A stretch of DNA of 50,034 nt from NCBI GenBank assembly GCA_036278755.1, contig DASUKL010000063.1:1-50034 (forward strand), written 5' to 3'. The notes under the pieces are model-generated. The model saw only the letters and a list, made by a program, of their open reading frames with translations. It was not told the origin of the DNA and made no database searches. This stretch comes from DASUKL01 sp036278755 (lineage in GTDB: Bacteria; Chloroflexota; Limnocylindria; Limnocylindrales; CSP1-4). How positions within the stretch are numbered: position 1 is the first letter of the stretch; the number at the start of each line of letters is the position of its first letter. Below, one piece after another: positions 9,844 through 19,745 of the stretch. Made by a program: the position numbers and the translations under genes.

Positions 9844-11214
9844 CTACTCGAGCGCGGCGAACCCCACGAGGAAGCGGCCCATGACCCGGGCGCCCTTGAC
9901 CATGAGGTCCAGGTCGCAGCTCTCGTCGGGGGCGTGGGCCCGGACCTCGGCGTCGCTGCCGCCGATGCTGGTGATGGGCAGGCCGTGGGGCGCGCAGAGC
10001 TGGTGGAGCGGGGCGGTCCCGGGCATCGAGAAGAAGCGGAGCGGCTCGTCCGCGAAGATGCCGGCATGGGCCGCCGCGGCGGCGTCGACCAGGGGGTCGT
10101 CGATGGGCGTCCAGTAGGGCGACTCGCCGCTGCCGGGCTCGATCTCCACGTCCGTGAAGCCGCGCCGGTCGAGGTGCTCGCGCAGGCAGCGCACGGCGAT
10201 CTCGGGATCGAGGTCGGGCACCAGGCGGAGGTCCATCTTGGCCCAGGCCTCGGCCGGCACGATCGTCTTCTCGCCCTCGCCGGTGAAGCCGCTGACCAGG
10301 CCAGCGATGTTGCTCGTGGGTTGGAACGTCTCGGCCACCTGGGCCGCGAAGCCGGTCCGGCCGCCGACGAAGACGGGGCAGCCGTGGATGCGCTTGATCT
10401 CGGCCTCCTCGAAGGGCAGCGTGCGAAGGTGCGCCAGCTGGGCCTCGGTGGGCTGGCGGACGTGGTCCAGGTAGCCGTCGATGGTCAGCGCGTCGTCGGG
10501 CCCGCGCAGCGTGGCCAGGGCCTGGACCAGGCGCCAGGCTGCGTTGGGCAGGAGGCGCGCCCCGCCGGAGTGGGCGTCGTAGGCCAGGGTCCGGACGTGC
10601 AGCTGGACGTAGCACAGGCCGCTGACGCCGCAGACGAGGACCGGACGGCCCACCTCGTCGACCCCGCCGCCCTCGATGAGGGCGCCGTGGCCCTCGACCA
10701 GGTCGGGCGCGTCGGCCAGGTAGCCGGCCAGGTGCTTGCTGCCGGACTCCTCCTCGCCCTCGACGATGAAGCGGACCCGGCAGGGCAGCTCGCCCAGCGC
10801 GTCGCGGAGGGCTTCCACGGCCTGGAGGCGGAAGAGGAAGTCGCCCTTGTCGTCGGCCGCGCCGCGGGCGTAGAGCCGCCCCTTGCGGATCTGCGGCTCG
10901 AAGGGCGGGCTGGTCCACAGCTCCAGCGGCGTGGCCGGCTGGACATCGTAGTGATCCTGGGAGAGGAGGGTCCGCGGCCCCCCGCCGATCTCGCCCACGA
11001 CCAGCGGTGGGGCGTCCGGCCGCTCCAGGAAGCGCACCTCCGCTCCGGCTCGCCGGAAGCGCTCGGCCGTCCACTCGGCGGCCAGGCGCAGGGGAGCGGC
11101 CTGGTCGGTCTCCGAGGGGATGCGGCAGAAGTCGGCCAGCTCCTGGGCCCAGCGCTCGGAGCGCTCGGCGACGAGGCGGTCGAAGGCGTCGAAGTCGGGC
11201 TGGGGGGCGGGCAT
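9844..11214 (-). CDS. M20/M28-type zinc dipeptidase
   Basis: The 456-residue protein is an M20 metallopeptidase of the dipeptidase/carnosinase-like group. Visible are LLSQDHYDVQPA (first metal His and catalytic Asp), LYARGAADDKGD (bridging Asp), VEGEEESGSKH (general-base Glu pair), a dimerisation insert with TSNIAGLVSGFTGEGEKTIVP, and a terminal metal-binding region near PITSIGGSD. No signal peptide is seen, so it probably acts in the cytosol on small peptides. The ATG at 11214 has a GGAGG about nine bases upstream, unlike the leaderless genes nearby. Confidence 0.93.
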   Translation of the reverse strand: MPAPQPDFDAFDRLVAERSERWAQELADFCRIPSETDQAAPLRLAAEWTAERFRRAGAEVRFLERPDAPPLVVGEIGGGPRTLLSQDHYDVQPATPLELWTSPPFEPQIRKGRLYARGAADDKGDFLFRLQAVEALRDALGELPCRVRFIVEGEEESGSKHLAGYLADAPDLVEGHGALIEGGGVDEVGRPVLVCGVSGLCYVQLHVRTLAYDAHSGGARLLPNAAWRLVQALATLRGPDDALTIDGYLDHVRQPTEAQLAHLRTLPFEEAEIKRIHGCPVFVGGRTGFAAQVAETFQPTSNIAGLVSGFTGEGEKTIVPAEAWAKMDLRLVPDLDPEIAVRCLREHLDRRGFTDVEIEPGSGESPYWTPIDDPLVDAAAAAHAGIFADEPLRFFSMPGTAPLHQLCAPHGLPITSIGGSDAEVRAHAPDESCDLDLMVKGARVMGRFLVGFAALE

Positions 11215-11415
11215 CGGGCGGGGCCTCCGAAGGTCGGGATAGGGCCCCGATCGTAGCGCCTGGAGGGGCGCCCTGGAGGCGCGATCCCGGCCCTCGGCGT
11301 TAGACCGCCATCTTCCCTCCGGGAGGCGGTGGTGCTAGCATGCCCCGGTCACGCGGATCGGCGCCGGCCCGCCTCTCCTGATCCGCTCCCGTCTCGTCCC
11401 CCTCCGGGAGGCCCT
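11215..11415. promoter_or_regulatory. Divergent promoter region, M20 peptidase / ABC exporter
   Basis: On the minus strand TACGAT (11255-11250) followed by CGGGG is a -10 candidate for the peptidase. On the plus strand GGTGCTAGCAT gives an extended -10 (TGC then TAGCAT at 11336-11341) for the exporter operon, about 70 bases before its start. The palindromic block CCCTCCGGGAGGC occurs twice, at 11315-11327 and 11400-11412. The second copy contains the GGGAGG ribosome binding site of the ATPase gene. Confidence 0.5.
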
Positions 11416-12501
11416 GTGCCTGCGACCGACTTCGAGCACGCCATCGATGTCCGCGCCGTGCGCCGTGTCTACAAGGCTCGGCCTCGCGACGTGGTGGCCC
11501 TCGAGGGGGTCGATCTCGAGGTCCCCGCCGGCGAGTTCTTCGGCCTCCTGGGGCCCAACGGCGCGGGCAAGACGACCCTCATCAAGATCCTCTCCACGCT
11601 GCTCCTGCCCACCTCCGGCCAGGCCCGCGTCTTCGGCTTCGACGTGGCCACGGAGACCCGCAGCATCCGCCGCATCATGAACATGGTGGCCGGCGGCGAG
11701 CACTCCGGCTACGGCCTGCTCACGGTCCGCGAACAGGTCTGGATGTTCAGCCAGTTCTACGGCCTGGGCGTGGGCGAGGGCTGGCGGCGGACGGACGAGC
11801 TGCTCGCGGCGCTCGACCTGCAGGACCTCCAGGGCCGCCGGGTCTCGGCCCTCTCCACGGGCCAGCGGCAGAAGATGAACATGGCCCGCGGCCTGCTGAA
11901 CGATCCCTGGATCCTCTTCCTCGACGAGCCCACCCTGGGCCTCGATGTGGCCGCGGCCCGCACCATCCGCGAGCTGGTCCTGCGCTGGCGGGCGGCCCAG
12001 CCCGGCCGCACGGTCCTCCTCACGACCCACTACATGGCCGAGGCCGACGAGCTGTGCGAGCGGATCGCCATCGTCGACAAGGGCCGCATCCTGGCCATCG
12101 GCAGCCCGGCCGAGCTCAAGCGGCGGGTGCAGCGGGAGTCGATCTTCCGCCTCGAGCTCGACCGTCTCGACGGCGGCCCAGCCCGGCTGAGCGGCCTGCC
12201 GGGCGTGGTGCGGGCCGTACCGGCGGCGACCGACGGCGCGCAGGCCTCGGCCACGGAGCCACGGGCGCCGGTCCTCAACCTCGTCCTCGAGGACGACGCG
12301 GCCCTGGGTGGGGTGGTCGGGGCACTGGGTGACCTGGGCAGCCGCATCGTGGCCCTCCAGAAATCGGAACCCAGCCTGGAGGACGTCTTCGTCGAGCTCG
12401 TCGGCCGCGGCTTCGACGATGAGTCCGCCGACGTCGATGGGCGGATCGGACCCCGCGACGGGGAGCCCGACCCGGAGCGGGACGCGGAGCGCGTCTCGTG
12501 A
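11416..12501 (+). CDS. ABC-2 type exporter, ATP-binding subunit
   Basis: The ATPase drives export together with the two permeases that follow. The 361 residues contain Walker A GPNGAGKT (46-53), signature LSTGQ (146-150), Walker B ILFLDEP (166-172) and a switch His in LLTTHYMAEADELCERIAI. The extra C-terminal domain (residues ~250-361) is typical of the DrrA/CcmA/NatA-like exporter class. The chosen GTG at 11416 has GGGAGG four bases upstream. The longer open frame upstream looks like random GC-rich DNA. The final TGA overlaps the GTG of the first permease. The exported substrate is unknown. Confidence 0.93.
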   Translation: MPATDFEHAIDVRAVRRVYKARPRDVVALEGVDLEVPAGEFFGLLGPNGAGKTTLIKILSTLLLPTSGQARVFGFDVATETRSIRRIMNMVAGGEHSGYGLLTVREQVWMFSQFYGLGVGEGWRRTDELLAALDLQDLQGRRVSALSTGQRQKMNMARGLLNDPWILFLDEPTLGLDVAAARTIRELVLRWRAAQPGRTVLLTTHYMAEADELCERIAIVDKGRILAIGSPAELKRRVQRESIFRLELDRLDGGPARLSGLPGVVRAVPAATDGAQASATEPRAPVLNLVLEDDAALGGVVGALGDLGSRIVALQKSEPSLEDVFVELVGRGFDDESADVDGRIGPRDGEPDPERDAERVS

Positions 12502-13418
12502 CCGGTGCTCCGGCCCCGACGCCTGATCGGGCCGTCGCCCCAGTCCCCGTCGCGAACTTCGGGCGCCCTCCCAGCCCGTCGGCCTCGGCCGAGTGGTCGC
12601 GCCGCCATGTCCTGGCGACGAGCCTGCGCACGGTCCTCGGGCGGGCCTACCCGCGGATCATCGGCACCGCCCGGGAACCCTCGTGGGTCTTCTTCGAGAT
12701 CCTCCTGCCCTTCCTCACCACCTCGGCCTTCGTCTTCGTCTATCGGGCCCTCCATGCGCCCGGCGACTACATCGGCTTCGTCGTCCTGGGCGGGGCCATG
12801 CTGGCCTTCTGGACCAACGTCATCTGGTCGATGGGCACGCAGCTCTACTGGGAGAAGGATCAGGGCAGCCTGGAGCTGTACTTCTGCGCCCCCTCGGACA
12901 TCATGTTCGTGCTCCTGGGCATGGCCTTCGGAGGCATGATCGGCACCGGCACGCGGGCCATCGTCGTGCTCGGCGCGGGGACCCTGCTCTATGGGGTCAC
13001 CTTCAGCGTCCACCAGTGGCTTCTGCTCATCGTCGTCTTCCTGCTGACCCTGGCCGCGCTCTACGGCCTAGGCATGATCCTGGCCAGCCTCTTCGTCCTC
13101 TGGGGCCGGGAGGCGTTCCACCTCACCGACTTCCTCCAGGAGCCGGTCTACTTCGTCTCCGGCCTCAACTTCCCGGTGGGCCGGCTGGGCCTCCTGGGGG
13201 CCTTCGCGGTGGCCCTCATCCCTTTGGCCGTGGGGCTCGACGCGATGCGCCAGCTGGCCTTCGCCGGCTCGGACAGCTTCGGCACGCCGCAGCCCGCGGT
13301 CGAGGCCCTCATCCTCGTGGTCATGGTCGTCGTCTTCGTCGGGCTGGCCCGGGTCCTCATGCGCGCCCTGGAGCGGCGGGCGCGTCAGGAGGGCCGTTTG
13401 TCGGCCCGCTGGCAGTGA
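12498..13418 (+). CDS. ABC-2 type exporter permease, first subunit
   Basis: The protein of 306 residues has a proline- and alanine-rich cytosolic head of about 45 residues and then six hydrophobic spans in the ABC-2 layout. One is SWVFFEILLPFLTTSAFVFV and another lies in the region LLYGVTFSVHQWLLLIVVFL. The segment QLYWEKDQGSLELYFCAPSD resembles the coupling-helix region of DrrB/NodJ-like permeases. The GTG start overlaps the ATPase stop, and its own stop overlaps the next GTG. Together the three genes form a heteromeric exporter. Confidence 0.88.
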   Translation: MTGAPAPTPDRAVAPVPVANFGRPPSPSASAEWSRRHVLATSLRTVLGRAYPRIIGTAREPSWVFFEILLPFLTTSAFVFVYRALHAPGDYIGFVVLGGAMLAFWTNVIWSMGTQLYWEKDQGSLELYFCAPSDIMFVLLGMAFGGMIGTGTRAIVVLGAGTLLYGVTFSVHQWLLLIVVFLLTLAALYGLGMILASLFVLWGREAFHLTDFLQEPVYFVSGLNFPVGRLGLLGAFAVALIPLAVGLDAMRQLAFAGSDSFGTPQPAVEALILVVMVVVFVGLARVLMRALERRARQEGRLSARWQ

Positions 13419-14323
13419 GGTCCCTCGAGGGTCGGCCCGCGGCCGGCCTGGGCCAGGGCTGGCGGGCCTTCACCGCGGCCGTGCGACTGGGCTGGCTGAC
13501 GGAGGCCAACTGGACCGACCCCCTGCTCTTCATCGTCTATTCGGTGGCCAAGCCGCTGGCCAGCGCGCTCATGCTGGTCGTCATGCTCCAGGTCGTGAGC
13601 GGTGGCGGGGCCGGCTCCTACCTCGGCTTCGTCGTCGTCGGGAGCGCCCTGTGGGCCTTCGTCCAGAGCGGCATCGGCGGCCTCTCGCGAGGCCTGCTCG
13701 ACGATCGCGAGCGCTACCGCATGCTGAAGTACCTCTACCTCAGCCCTTCGGCCTTCCCCCTCCTGCTCATCGGCCGTGGCGTGGCCCTCCTGGCCACGGG
13801 GGCCATGGGCATGCTCGTCGTCCTGGCCGTCGGGATCGTGGCCCTTGGCGTGCCCTTCGACCCGGGCCGGGTCCACTGGTCGCTGCTCGTCGTGGTCATG
13901 ATCCTGGGGGTCCTGACCATCGTCGCCGTGGGCCTGTTGATGGCCGCCGTGGTCATGCAGACGCGGCAGGAGTCGTGGTCCTACCACGAGGCCGTGGCGG
14001 GGGCCCTCTTCCTCGTCGTGGGGGCGGTCTTCCCCCTGGCCGTCCTGCCGGCCCCGGTCCAGGCCCTGGGCCTGCTGGTGCCCCTGACCTGGTGGATCGC
14101 CGGCGTGCGGGCGGCCCTCTTCCCCACCGCCGTGAGCGCCGTGGGCGGGCAGGGCTCCCTCTTCACCGCGCTGACCGGTCAGGCCGCCCCGACCGATCCC
14201 CAGATCGTCGGGCTGTTGCTCGTCACGGGCCTGCTGGTTACACTCGTGGCCGCCGCGAGCTTCCGGCGCAGTGAGCGGCGGGCCAAGGACCGGGGCCTGA
14301 TCGATCGCACCACCGGTTCCTGA
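13415..14323 (+). CDS. ABC-2 type exporter permease, second subunit
   Basis: A second, different ABC-2 permease of 302 residues. It starts at the GTG within the GTGA overlap with the preceding gene (MRSLEGRPAAGLGQ). Six membrane spans follow, including ALWAFVQSGIGGLSRGL with the cytosolic DDRERYRMLKYLYLSPSAF segment that normally contacts the ATPase. The C-terminal part repeats hydrophobic blocks around PLTWWIAGVRAALFP. Two unequal permeases with one ATPase imply a heterodimeric channel. Twelve bases separate it from the next gene. Confidence 0.88.
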   Translation: MRSLEGRPAAGLGQGWRAFTAAVRLGWLTEANWTDPLLFIVYSVAKPLASALMLVVMLQVVSGGGAGSYLGFVVVGSALWAFVQSGIGGLSRGLLDDRERYRMLKYLYLSPSAFPLLLIGRGVALLATGAMGMLVVLAVGIVALGVPFDPGRVHWSLLVVVMILGVLTIVAVGLLMAAVVMQTRQESWSYHEAVAGALFLVVGAVFPLAVLPAPVQALGLLVPLTWWIAGVRAALFPTAVSAVGGQGSLFTALTGQAAPTDPQIVGLLLVTGLLVTLVAAASFRRSERRAKDRGLIDRTTGS

Positions 14324-14335
14324 CGAAGGAGCGCG

Positions 14336-14878
14336 ATGCGCATCTACGAAGGGAGTCCGCGCCAGGACTTCGAGGAAGTCCTCCGCTCCATCGGTGCCTT
14401 CCTCGATCAGCGCGGCATGCGCGAGGTGCTCTTCGTCGAGGATCCCGAGGGCTTCGTCGTCCAGGGCCTCGTGACGACCGCAGGCGGTGGTGGCAACTGG
14501 TCCGATTCGATGGGCCAGGTGACCAAGGAGACCTTCCGCTTCCAGGACGACGACATCAGCCGCTTCATGGACGAGGCCTTGACCCGCCGCAATAGCGGCG
14601 CGCCGCTGCCCGACCTGGCCGCAGCCGGCCCCTACGAGCGCGCCTTCCGCGTGCTGGGCCGCTACATGGACGCCCAGAAACCGCGCGACGTCTTCTTCTT
14701 CGAGCAGGGCGGGTCCTACGTCCTGCGGCTGCTCATGGCGGCCCAGAACGGGACCCGTCACGAGCTGGCCGAGTTCACCCCCGAGGACATCGAGCGCATG
14801 ATCGCCGAGGCACCCAGCCTCCGCCAGCCGGCCGCCGGGCAAGCCAGCACGCCGGCCGGACAGGCCCAAGGCGGCTGA
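14336..14878 (+). CDS. Unknown protein with internally duplicated domain
   Basis: I do not recognise this 180-residue soluble protein. It consists of two related halves. Residues ~10-85 contain FLDQRGMREVLFVEDPEGFVV, and later FQDDDISRFMDEAL and R. Residues ~95-165 contain YMDAQKPRDVFFFEQGGSYVL, and later FTPEDIERMIAEAPSLR. Both follow the order helix, (M/K)R(E/D)V(L/F)F(V/F)E strand, V-rich strand, then a phenylalanine-led DI-R helix. A disordered tail of about 18 residues follows (A, G, Q, P-rich). It starts 12 bases after the exporter operon with AAGGAG upstream and no signal peptide. It may be a cytosolic partner of the exporter; this is inferred from position only. Confidence 0.75.
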   Translation: MRIYEGSPRQDFEEVLRSIGAFLDQRGMREVLFVEDPEGFVVQGLVTTAGGGGNWSDSMGQVTKETFRFQDDDISRFMDEALTRRNSGAPLPDLAAAGPYERAFRVLGRYMDAQKPRDVFFFEQGGSYVLRLLMAAQNGTRHELAEFTPEDIERMIAEAPSLRQPAAGQASTPAGQAQGG

Positions 14879-14933
14879 CCGACATCCACCCACGACCCCA
14901 CCATCGATCCATCCGCAGCTTCTGGAGGTAGCC

Positions 14934-15089
14934 ATGAAAGCCTTGAAGATCGTCGCCGCGGCCCTCGGCATCACCCTCGCTGCCCTGGTCGTGATCCCCC
15001 TCGTCGTGCTGGCCGGACTCTTCATCTGGCTGAAGCTGACCGAGGAGTCCGACGAGGAAGGCCTGGAGCTCGAGCCCGAGAACGGCTAG
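14934..15089 (+). CDS. Small membrane protein, 51 residues
   Basis: This short gene has an excellent ribosome binding site (TGGAGG, 7 bases before ATG). It encodes MKALKIVAAALGITLAALVV, a hydrophobic stretch up to about residue 34, then WLKLTEESDEEGLELEPENG, an acidic tail. It is a single-pass membrane protein with positive N-terminus and acidic C-terminus. No family is recognised. It sits 55 bases after the duplicated-domain gene on the same strand and may belong to the exporter unit. Confidence 0.7.
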   Translation: MKALKIVAAALGITLAALVVIPLVVLAGLFIWLKLTEESDEEGLELEPENG

Positions 15090-15276
15090 GCGAGCCGACC
15101 AGGCCGAGCTGACCGCCCCAGGGGACGGCCCCAGCGGCCCATCCCCCGGCGGCCCATCCCCAAGCGCCCCACCAGCCGAGCCACGAGCCGACGTACGGCG
15201 GCCGGCCCTCGGGACGATCGCCGCTGCCTCCCAACGGCGCGGCTTCGCCCTGGGCGGGGCCACGGCCCTGGCCGAC

Positions 15277-16158
15277 GTGGCGGCGCTCCTCGTGGTCGTC
15301 TGCTGGGGCGGGAACTTCGTGGCCGTCAAGGCCCTCGTCGACGCCATCCCGCCCATCGGCGTCTCGCTCATCCGCTTCGGGCTGGGGGGCCTGATCCTGC
15401 TGGCCGCGCTGCGCTGGCGGGAGGGCAGCGTGGGCCTGCCCCGCCGTGACGCCCTGGCCATGGCCGTCCTGGGCGGCCTCGGCTTCGGCATCTACCAGAT
15501 CCTATGGGCCACCGCCCTCCGTACGACGACGGCTGGCGACTCGGCCCTGCTCGTGGCCGCCACGCCCATCCTGACCCTCCTCATGGCGGTCCTGGCCGGC
15601 ACGGACCGGCTCAGCCCGGGCCGGGCCCTCGGCTCGCTCATCGCCTTCGCCGGTGTGGCTCTCGTCGCCACCCGCGGCGCCACGGCCTCGGCCGGGGGCG
15701 ACCTCCTGGGGCCGGCCATGACCCTCGCCGCGGCCCTCCTGTGGGCCGTTTACGTGGCCTTCGGGGCAGACGTCCTGCGCCGCCACTCCCCGCTGCGGAC
15801 GACGACGTGGGCCATCCTCTTCGGCTCGCTGTGCATGCTGCCCTTCGGTCTCTGGGAGCTGGCCAGCCAGCCGGTGCACCTCGATCCGGTCATCGTCGGC
15901 GCCCTGGCCTACTCGACCCTCCTCGCCGTCGCCCTGGCCAACGTGGCCTTCCTCCTGGCCGTCAAGGCCATCGGCCCCACGCGGGTGACGGCCTACCAGT
16001 TCCTGACCCCGCTGGTGGCCGTCGTGCTGGCGGCCCTCTTCCTGGCCGAGCCGATCACGGCCGCCCAGGTCGCCGGCGGGCTGGTCATCGTGGCCGGCAT
16101 CCTCGTCGCCCGCCAGAGCCGGCCCTGGCGGATCCGGACCGGCCCTCGTTCGGCGTGA
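15277..16158 (+). CDS. EamA/DMT-family transporter
   Basis: The 293-residue protein has ten hydrophobic spans in two EamA repeats. The first starts at once with LLVVVCWGGNFVAVKALVDAIPP, and the second ends TPLVAVVLAALFLAEPITAAQVAGG, the usual DMT signature. No ATG or GTG lies further upstream in frame after the last stop, so GTG 15277 is the likely start, though no good ribosome binding site is seen. Its stop overlaps the GTG of the HAD gene. Substrate is unknown; it is not closely similar to the EamA protein at 609-1628. Confidence 0.85.
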   Translation: MAALLVVVCWGGNFVAVKALVDAIPPIGVSLIRFGLGGLILLAALRWREGSVGLPRRDALAMAVLGGLGFGIYQILWATALRTTTAGDSALLVAATPILTLLMAVLAGTDRLSPGRALGSLIAFAGVALVATRGATASAGGDLLGPAMTLAAALLWAVYVAFGADVLRRHSPLRTTTWAILFGSLCMLPFGLWELASQPVHLDPVIVGALAYSTLLAVALANVAFLLAVKAIGPTRVTAYQFLTPLVAVVLAALFLAEPITAAQVAGGLVIVAGILVARQSRPWRIRTGPRSA

Positions 16159-17009
16159 CGAGGGCCGCCGCGCCGCGACCGCCCGCGGCCCATGCGCCGC
16201 CGCTCAGCCTGCTGGTCGACTTCGACGGCACGATCTCCCGGCTCGACATCGGCGACACGCTCCTGGCTCGCTTCGTCGAGCCGGCGGCGGTGGCCGCCGT
16301 GGACGAGCGCTACGCCGCCGGCCTCGTCGGCTCGCGCGAGGTCCTGGCCTGGGACATGGACGTCCTGCCGGACGATCCAGCGCTCCTCCGCCGGCTGGCC
16401 GCGGACATCCCCCTCGACCCGTCGTTCGGCGGCTTCGTGTCCCTGGCTCGGGCCGCGGGCCTGGAGCTCGAGGTCGTCAGTGACGGGCTCGGTTTCCCCG
16501 TCCTCGATGGCCTGGAACGGGCCGGGCTGGTCGACCTGCCCGTGGCCACCAACGAGAACCGGCTCCACGGCGGCGGGGCCGGCCTGGTCTTTCCCTACGG
16601 CCACCCCAGCTGCTTCGTCTGCGGCACGTGCAAGCGGGCGCGGGTCCGGGCCCACCAGGCCGTCGGCCGGGCGGTCATCTTCATCGGCGACGGGGCCAGC
16701 GACCGCTACGCCGCCTTCCACGCCGACCTCGTCTTCGCCAAGGATCAGCTCGCCGACCTCTGCCGGGACCAGGGCTGGGCCCACCGGCCCTGGTCCGACT
16801 TCGAAGCCCTGACCGGATGGCTGCGGGAGGCCCTCGACGATGGCCAGCTGCCCCGACGGACGGCGGACCTGGAGGCCTGGCGCCGGGCGCATCCCTCGGC
16901 CGCTGCGCTGGACCTGGCGGCTGGGGGGTCGGGCTTCATCTGCGGCCCGGAGGCCTGGGGGCCGGACCGCGCGACGCCGGGTCCGGATCGCACCCTCAGC
17001 CGCCCTTGA
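16155..17009 (+). CDS. HAD-family phosphatase (MtnX/phosphoserine phosphatase-like)
   Basis: The 284-residue protein has HAD motif I in LLVDFDGTISRLD (catalytic Asp22, Asp24), motif II at EVVSDGLGFP, a cysteine-containing FVCGTCKRARV segment before motif III, and motif IV in VIFIGDGASDRYAA. This order is typical of MtnX-like phosphatases of the methionine salvage group and of SerB-like enzymes. The substrate cannot be chosen from sequence and no other methionine salvage gene is nearby. GTG 16155 overlaps the EamA stop. Its 3' end overlaps the convergent PRC-barrel gene by 14 bases. Confidence 0.85.
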   Translation: MTRAAAPRPPAAHAPPLSLLVDFDGTISRLDIGDTLLARFVEPAAVAAVDERYAAGLVGSREVLAWDMDVLPDDPALLRRLAADIPLDPSFGGFVSLARAAGLELEVVSDGLGFPVLDGLERAGLVDLPVATNENRLHGGGAGLVFPYGHPSCFVCGTCKRARVRAHQAVGRAVIFIGDGASDRYAAFHADLVFAKDQLADLCRDQGWAHRPWSDFEALTGWLREALDDGQLPRRTADLEAWRRAHPSAAALDLAAGGSGFICGPEAWGPDRATPGPDRTLSRP

Positions 17010-17337
17010 TCCAGCCCTCGTGCTTGCGGATGAGGCCCGTGACGCCGAGATGGAAGGTCGCCTCGGTCTCGTAGGGCGGAAGCGCCGCGATCTCGGCGGT
17101 CGAAAGGTCGGTCTCCACGCGGTCGGCCAGGAGAGCCGTGATTCGCTCGGCCAGGACGACGCATTCGGGGCCCGCGGCGCGCTTGACCACGAGGCCATGG
17201 AAGATGTCCTCGGCGTCCGCGCCCAGGACATCGGCCACGTGCCCGGCGACGGTCCCGTCGGTGGCCTGCACGGGCGTCTCAGCGCTGACGACGCGCCACG
17301 AGATGGGCTGACCGGGATCGGCGCTGGCTGTGGACAC
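16996..17337 (-). CDS. PRC-barrel-like protein
   Basis: The 113-residue protein resembles a stand-alone PRC-barrel, a small beta fold found in RNA-processing and photosynthetic proteins. Its pattern is TPVQATDGTVAGHVADVLGADAEDIFHGLVV, then a beta-rich segment and DLSTAEIAALPPYETEA. The start is set at GTG 17337 (MSTASADPGQP) because GGAGGA lies about seven bases upstream. Upstream in-frame ATGs at 17379 and 17427 lack this. It is divergent from pyrG. Role unknown. Confidence 0.65.
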   Translation of the reverse strand: MSTASADPGQPISWRVVSAETPVQATDGTVAGHVADVLGADAEDIFHGLVVKRAAGPECVVLAERITALLADRVETDLSTAEIAALPPYETEATFHLGVTGLIRKHEGWIKGG

Positions 17338-17398
17338 GGCAGGCTCCTCCGTGGGCGGCAGGGATCTCGTGGCTGGCCCCATGGTGCCACGCCGGACG

Positions 17399-17446
17399 TT
17401 GCAGCCTCGGCCCGGAACGGCTAGCATCGGAAAAACCCCCGGAGGA
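17399..17446 (+). promoter_or_regulatory. pyrG promoter and ribosome binding site
   Basis: A -35 box TTGCAG (17399-17404), a 17-base spacer and -10 box TAGCAT (17422-17427) are followed by CGGAAAAACCCCC and GGAGGA (17441-17446), eight bases before the pyrG ATG. A run of A and C just after the start point recalls the reiterative-transcription control of pyrG in Gram-positives. That system needs an initial GGGC, so the comparison is only suggestive. Confidence 0.6.
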
Positions 17447-17454
17447 CCAGACCC

Positions 17455-19110
<1,656 letters not shown>

Positions 19111-19376
19111 GGCGCCGCTCGCGCCCTGGGCCAGTACCTAGGTCTCAGGCGCGGGAACTCGACGGCTTGTTGCCACGCCTGGCGTCGATCAAGAAGACGT
19201 GGCGAGATCCGGCCCACCCCAGTCTTTCAAGCATCGCCGTCACTCGCTTGACGGCGATGGTGGCCAGGTCGCTGTCCTTCGACCAGACGGAGACGCTGGG
19301 CCGCCGACAACCTATCGACACCGAGCTTGACAGAACAAAGGTTCGGCTGCTACTTCTGAGACCCGGTCACAGTTAG
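19111..19376. other. Spacer of atypical composition after pyrG
   Basis: This 266-base gap has lower GC than its neighbours and no convincing gene. It holds the perfect hairpin at 19232-19259. Near its end a TTGACA (19327-19332), with CTACTT/TACTTC about 17-18 bases downstream, may be the promoter of the next ORF. Confidence 0.45.
19232..19259. repeat. Perfect 11-bp inverted repeat, 6-base loop
   Basis: CATCGCCGTCA, loop CTCGCT, then TGACGGCGATG: both arms match exactly. It is followed by GTGGCC and not by a T-tract. It could be a terminator for pyrG, a protein-binding site or a mobile-element end. Confidence 0.6.
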
Positions 19377-19745
19377 ATGACACCTTGTCGTGCTGAACCG
19401 TGCGAGTCCCGACAGAATCAGGTGCATGCGGGTGATGGGAGGACAAGTGGTCCTCGTCCCCGACAGCCTCATGAGGATGAGTCCGAGCATGCCTACGAGC
19501 CATTTGCTCCGACGTCTTCCGTTTCGGGCCGGTTTGGACCAATCACTGGTCCGGCTGAGGACCTCCCACAGAGGGCGTACCGGCGTTTGTGGCGTCACAG
19601 GGCGTCGAATGATTGGCAGCAGCCAATCATTGCCTGGCTTCTCGTGATCGCACGCAACCTCGCCGGCGATCGTTTCAGGCATCTGCGTCACGGGCTGTCG
19701 CCGAGTTACTTGAGGAGCGGTGGGCCGCGGCGGGAAACGTCGTGA
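19377..19745 (+). CDS. Truncated ECF sigma factor-like ORF (region 2 only)
   Basis: The 122-residue frame contains AEDLPQRAYRRLWRHR followed by AWLLVIARNLAGDRFRHLRH. This lines up with region 2.2-2.4 of ECF sigma factors (typical AEDLVQEVFLRLWRH and AWLLTIARNLAIDRLR). The region before it is degenerate and region 4, needed for -35 recognition, is missing. Codon use is less GC-biased than in neighbours. Its TGA overlaps the next ATG (TGATG), which suggests the reading frame is, or was, translated with the next gene. A TTGACA lies 45 bases upstream. A decaying gene is more likely than an active sigma factor. Confidence 0.4.
   Translation: MTPCRAEPCESRQNQVHAGDGRTSGPRPRQPHEDESEHAYEPFAPTSSVSGRFGPITGPAEDLPQRAYRRLWRHRASNDWQQPIIAWLLVIARNLAGDRFRHLRHGLSPSYLRSGGPRRETS

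Noticed and set aside
19167..19376. A 69-codon frame after pyrG
   Set aside because: No recognisable sequence or ribosome binding site, and it runs through the perfect hairpin at 19232-19259.
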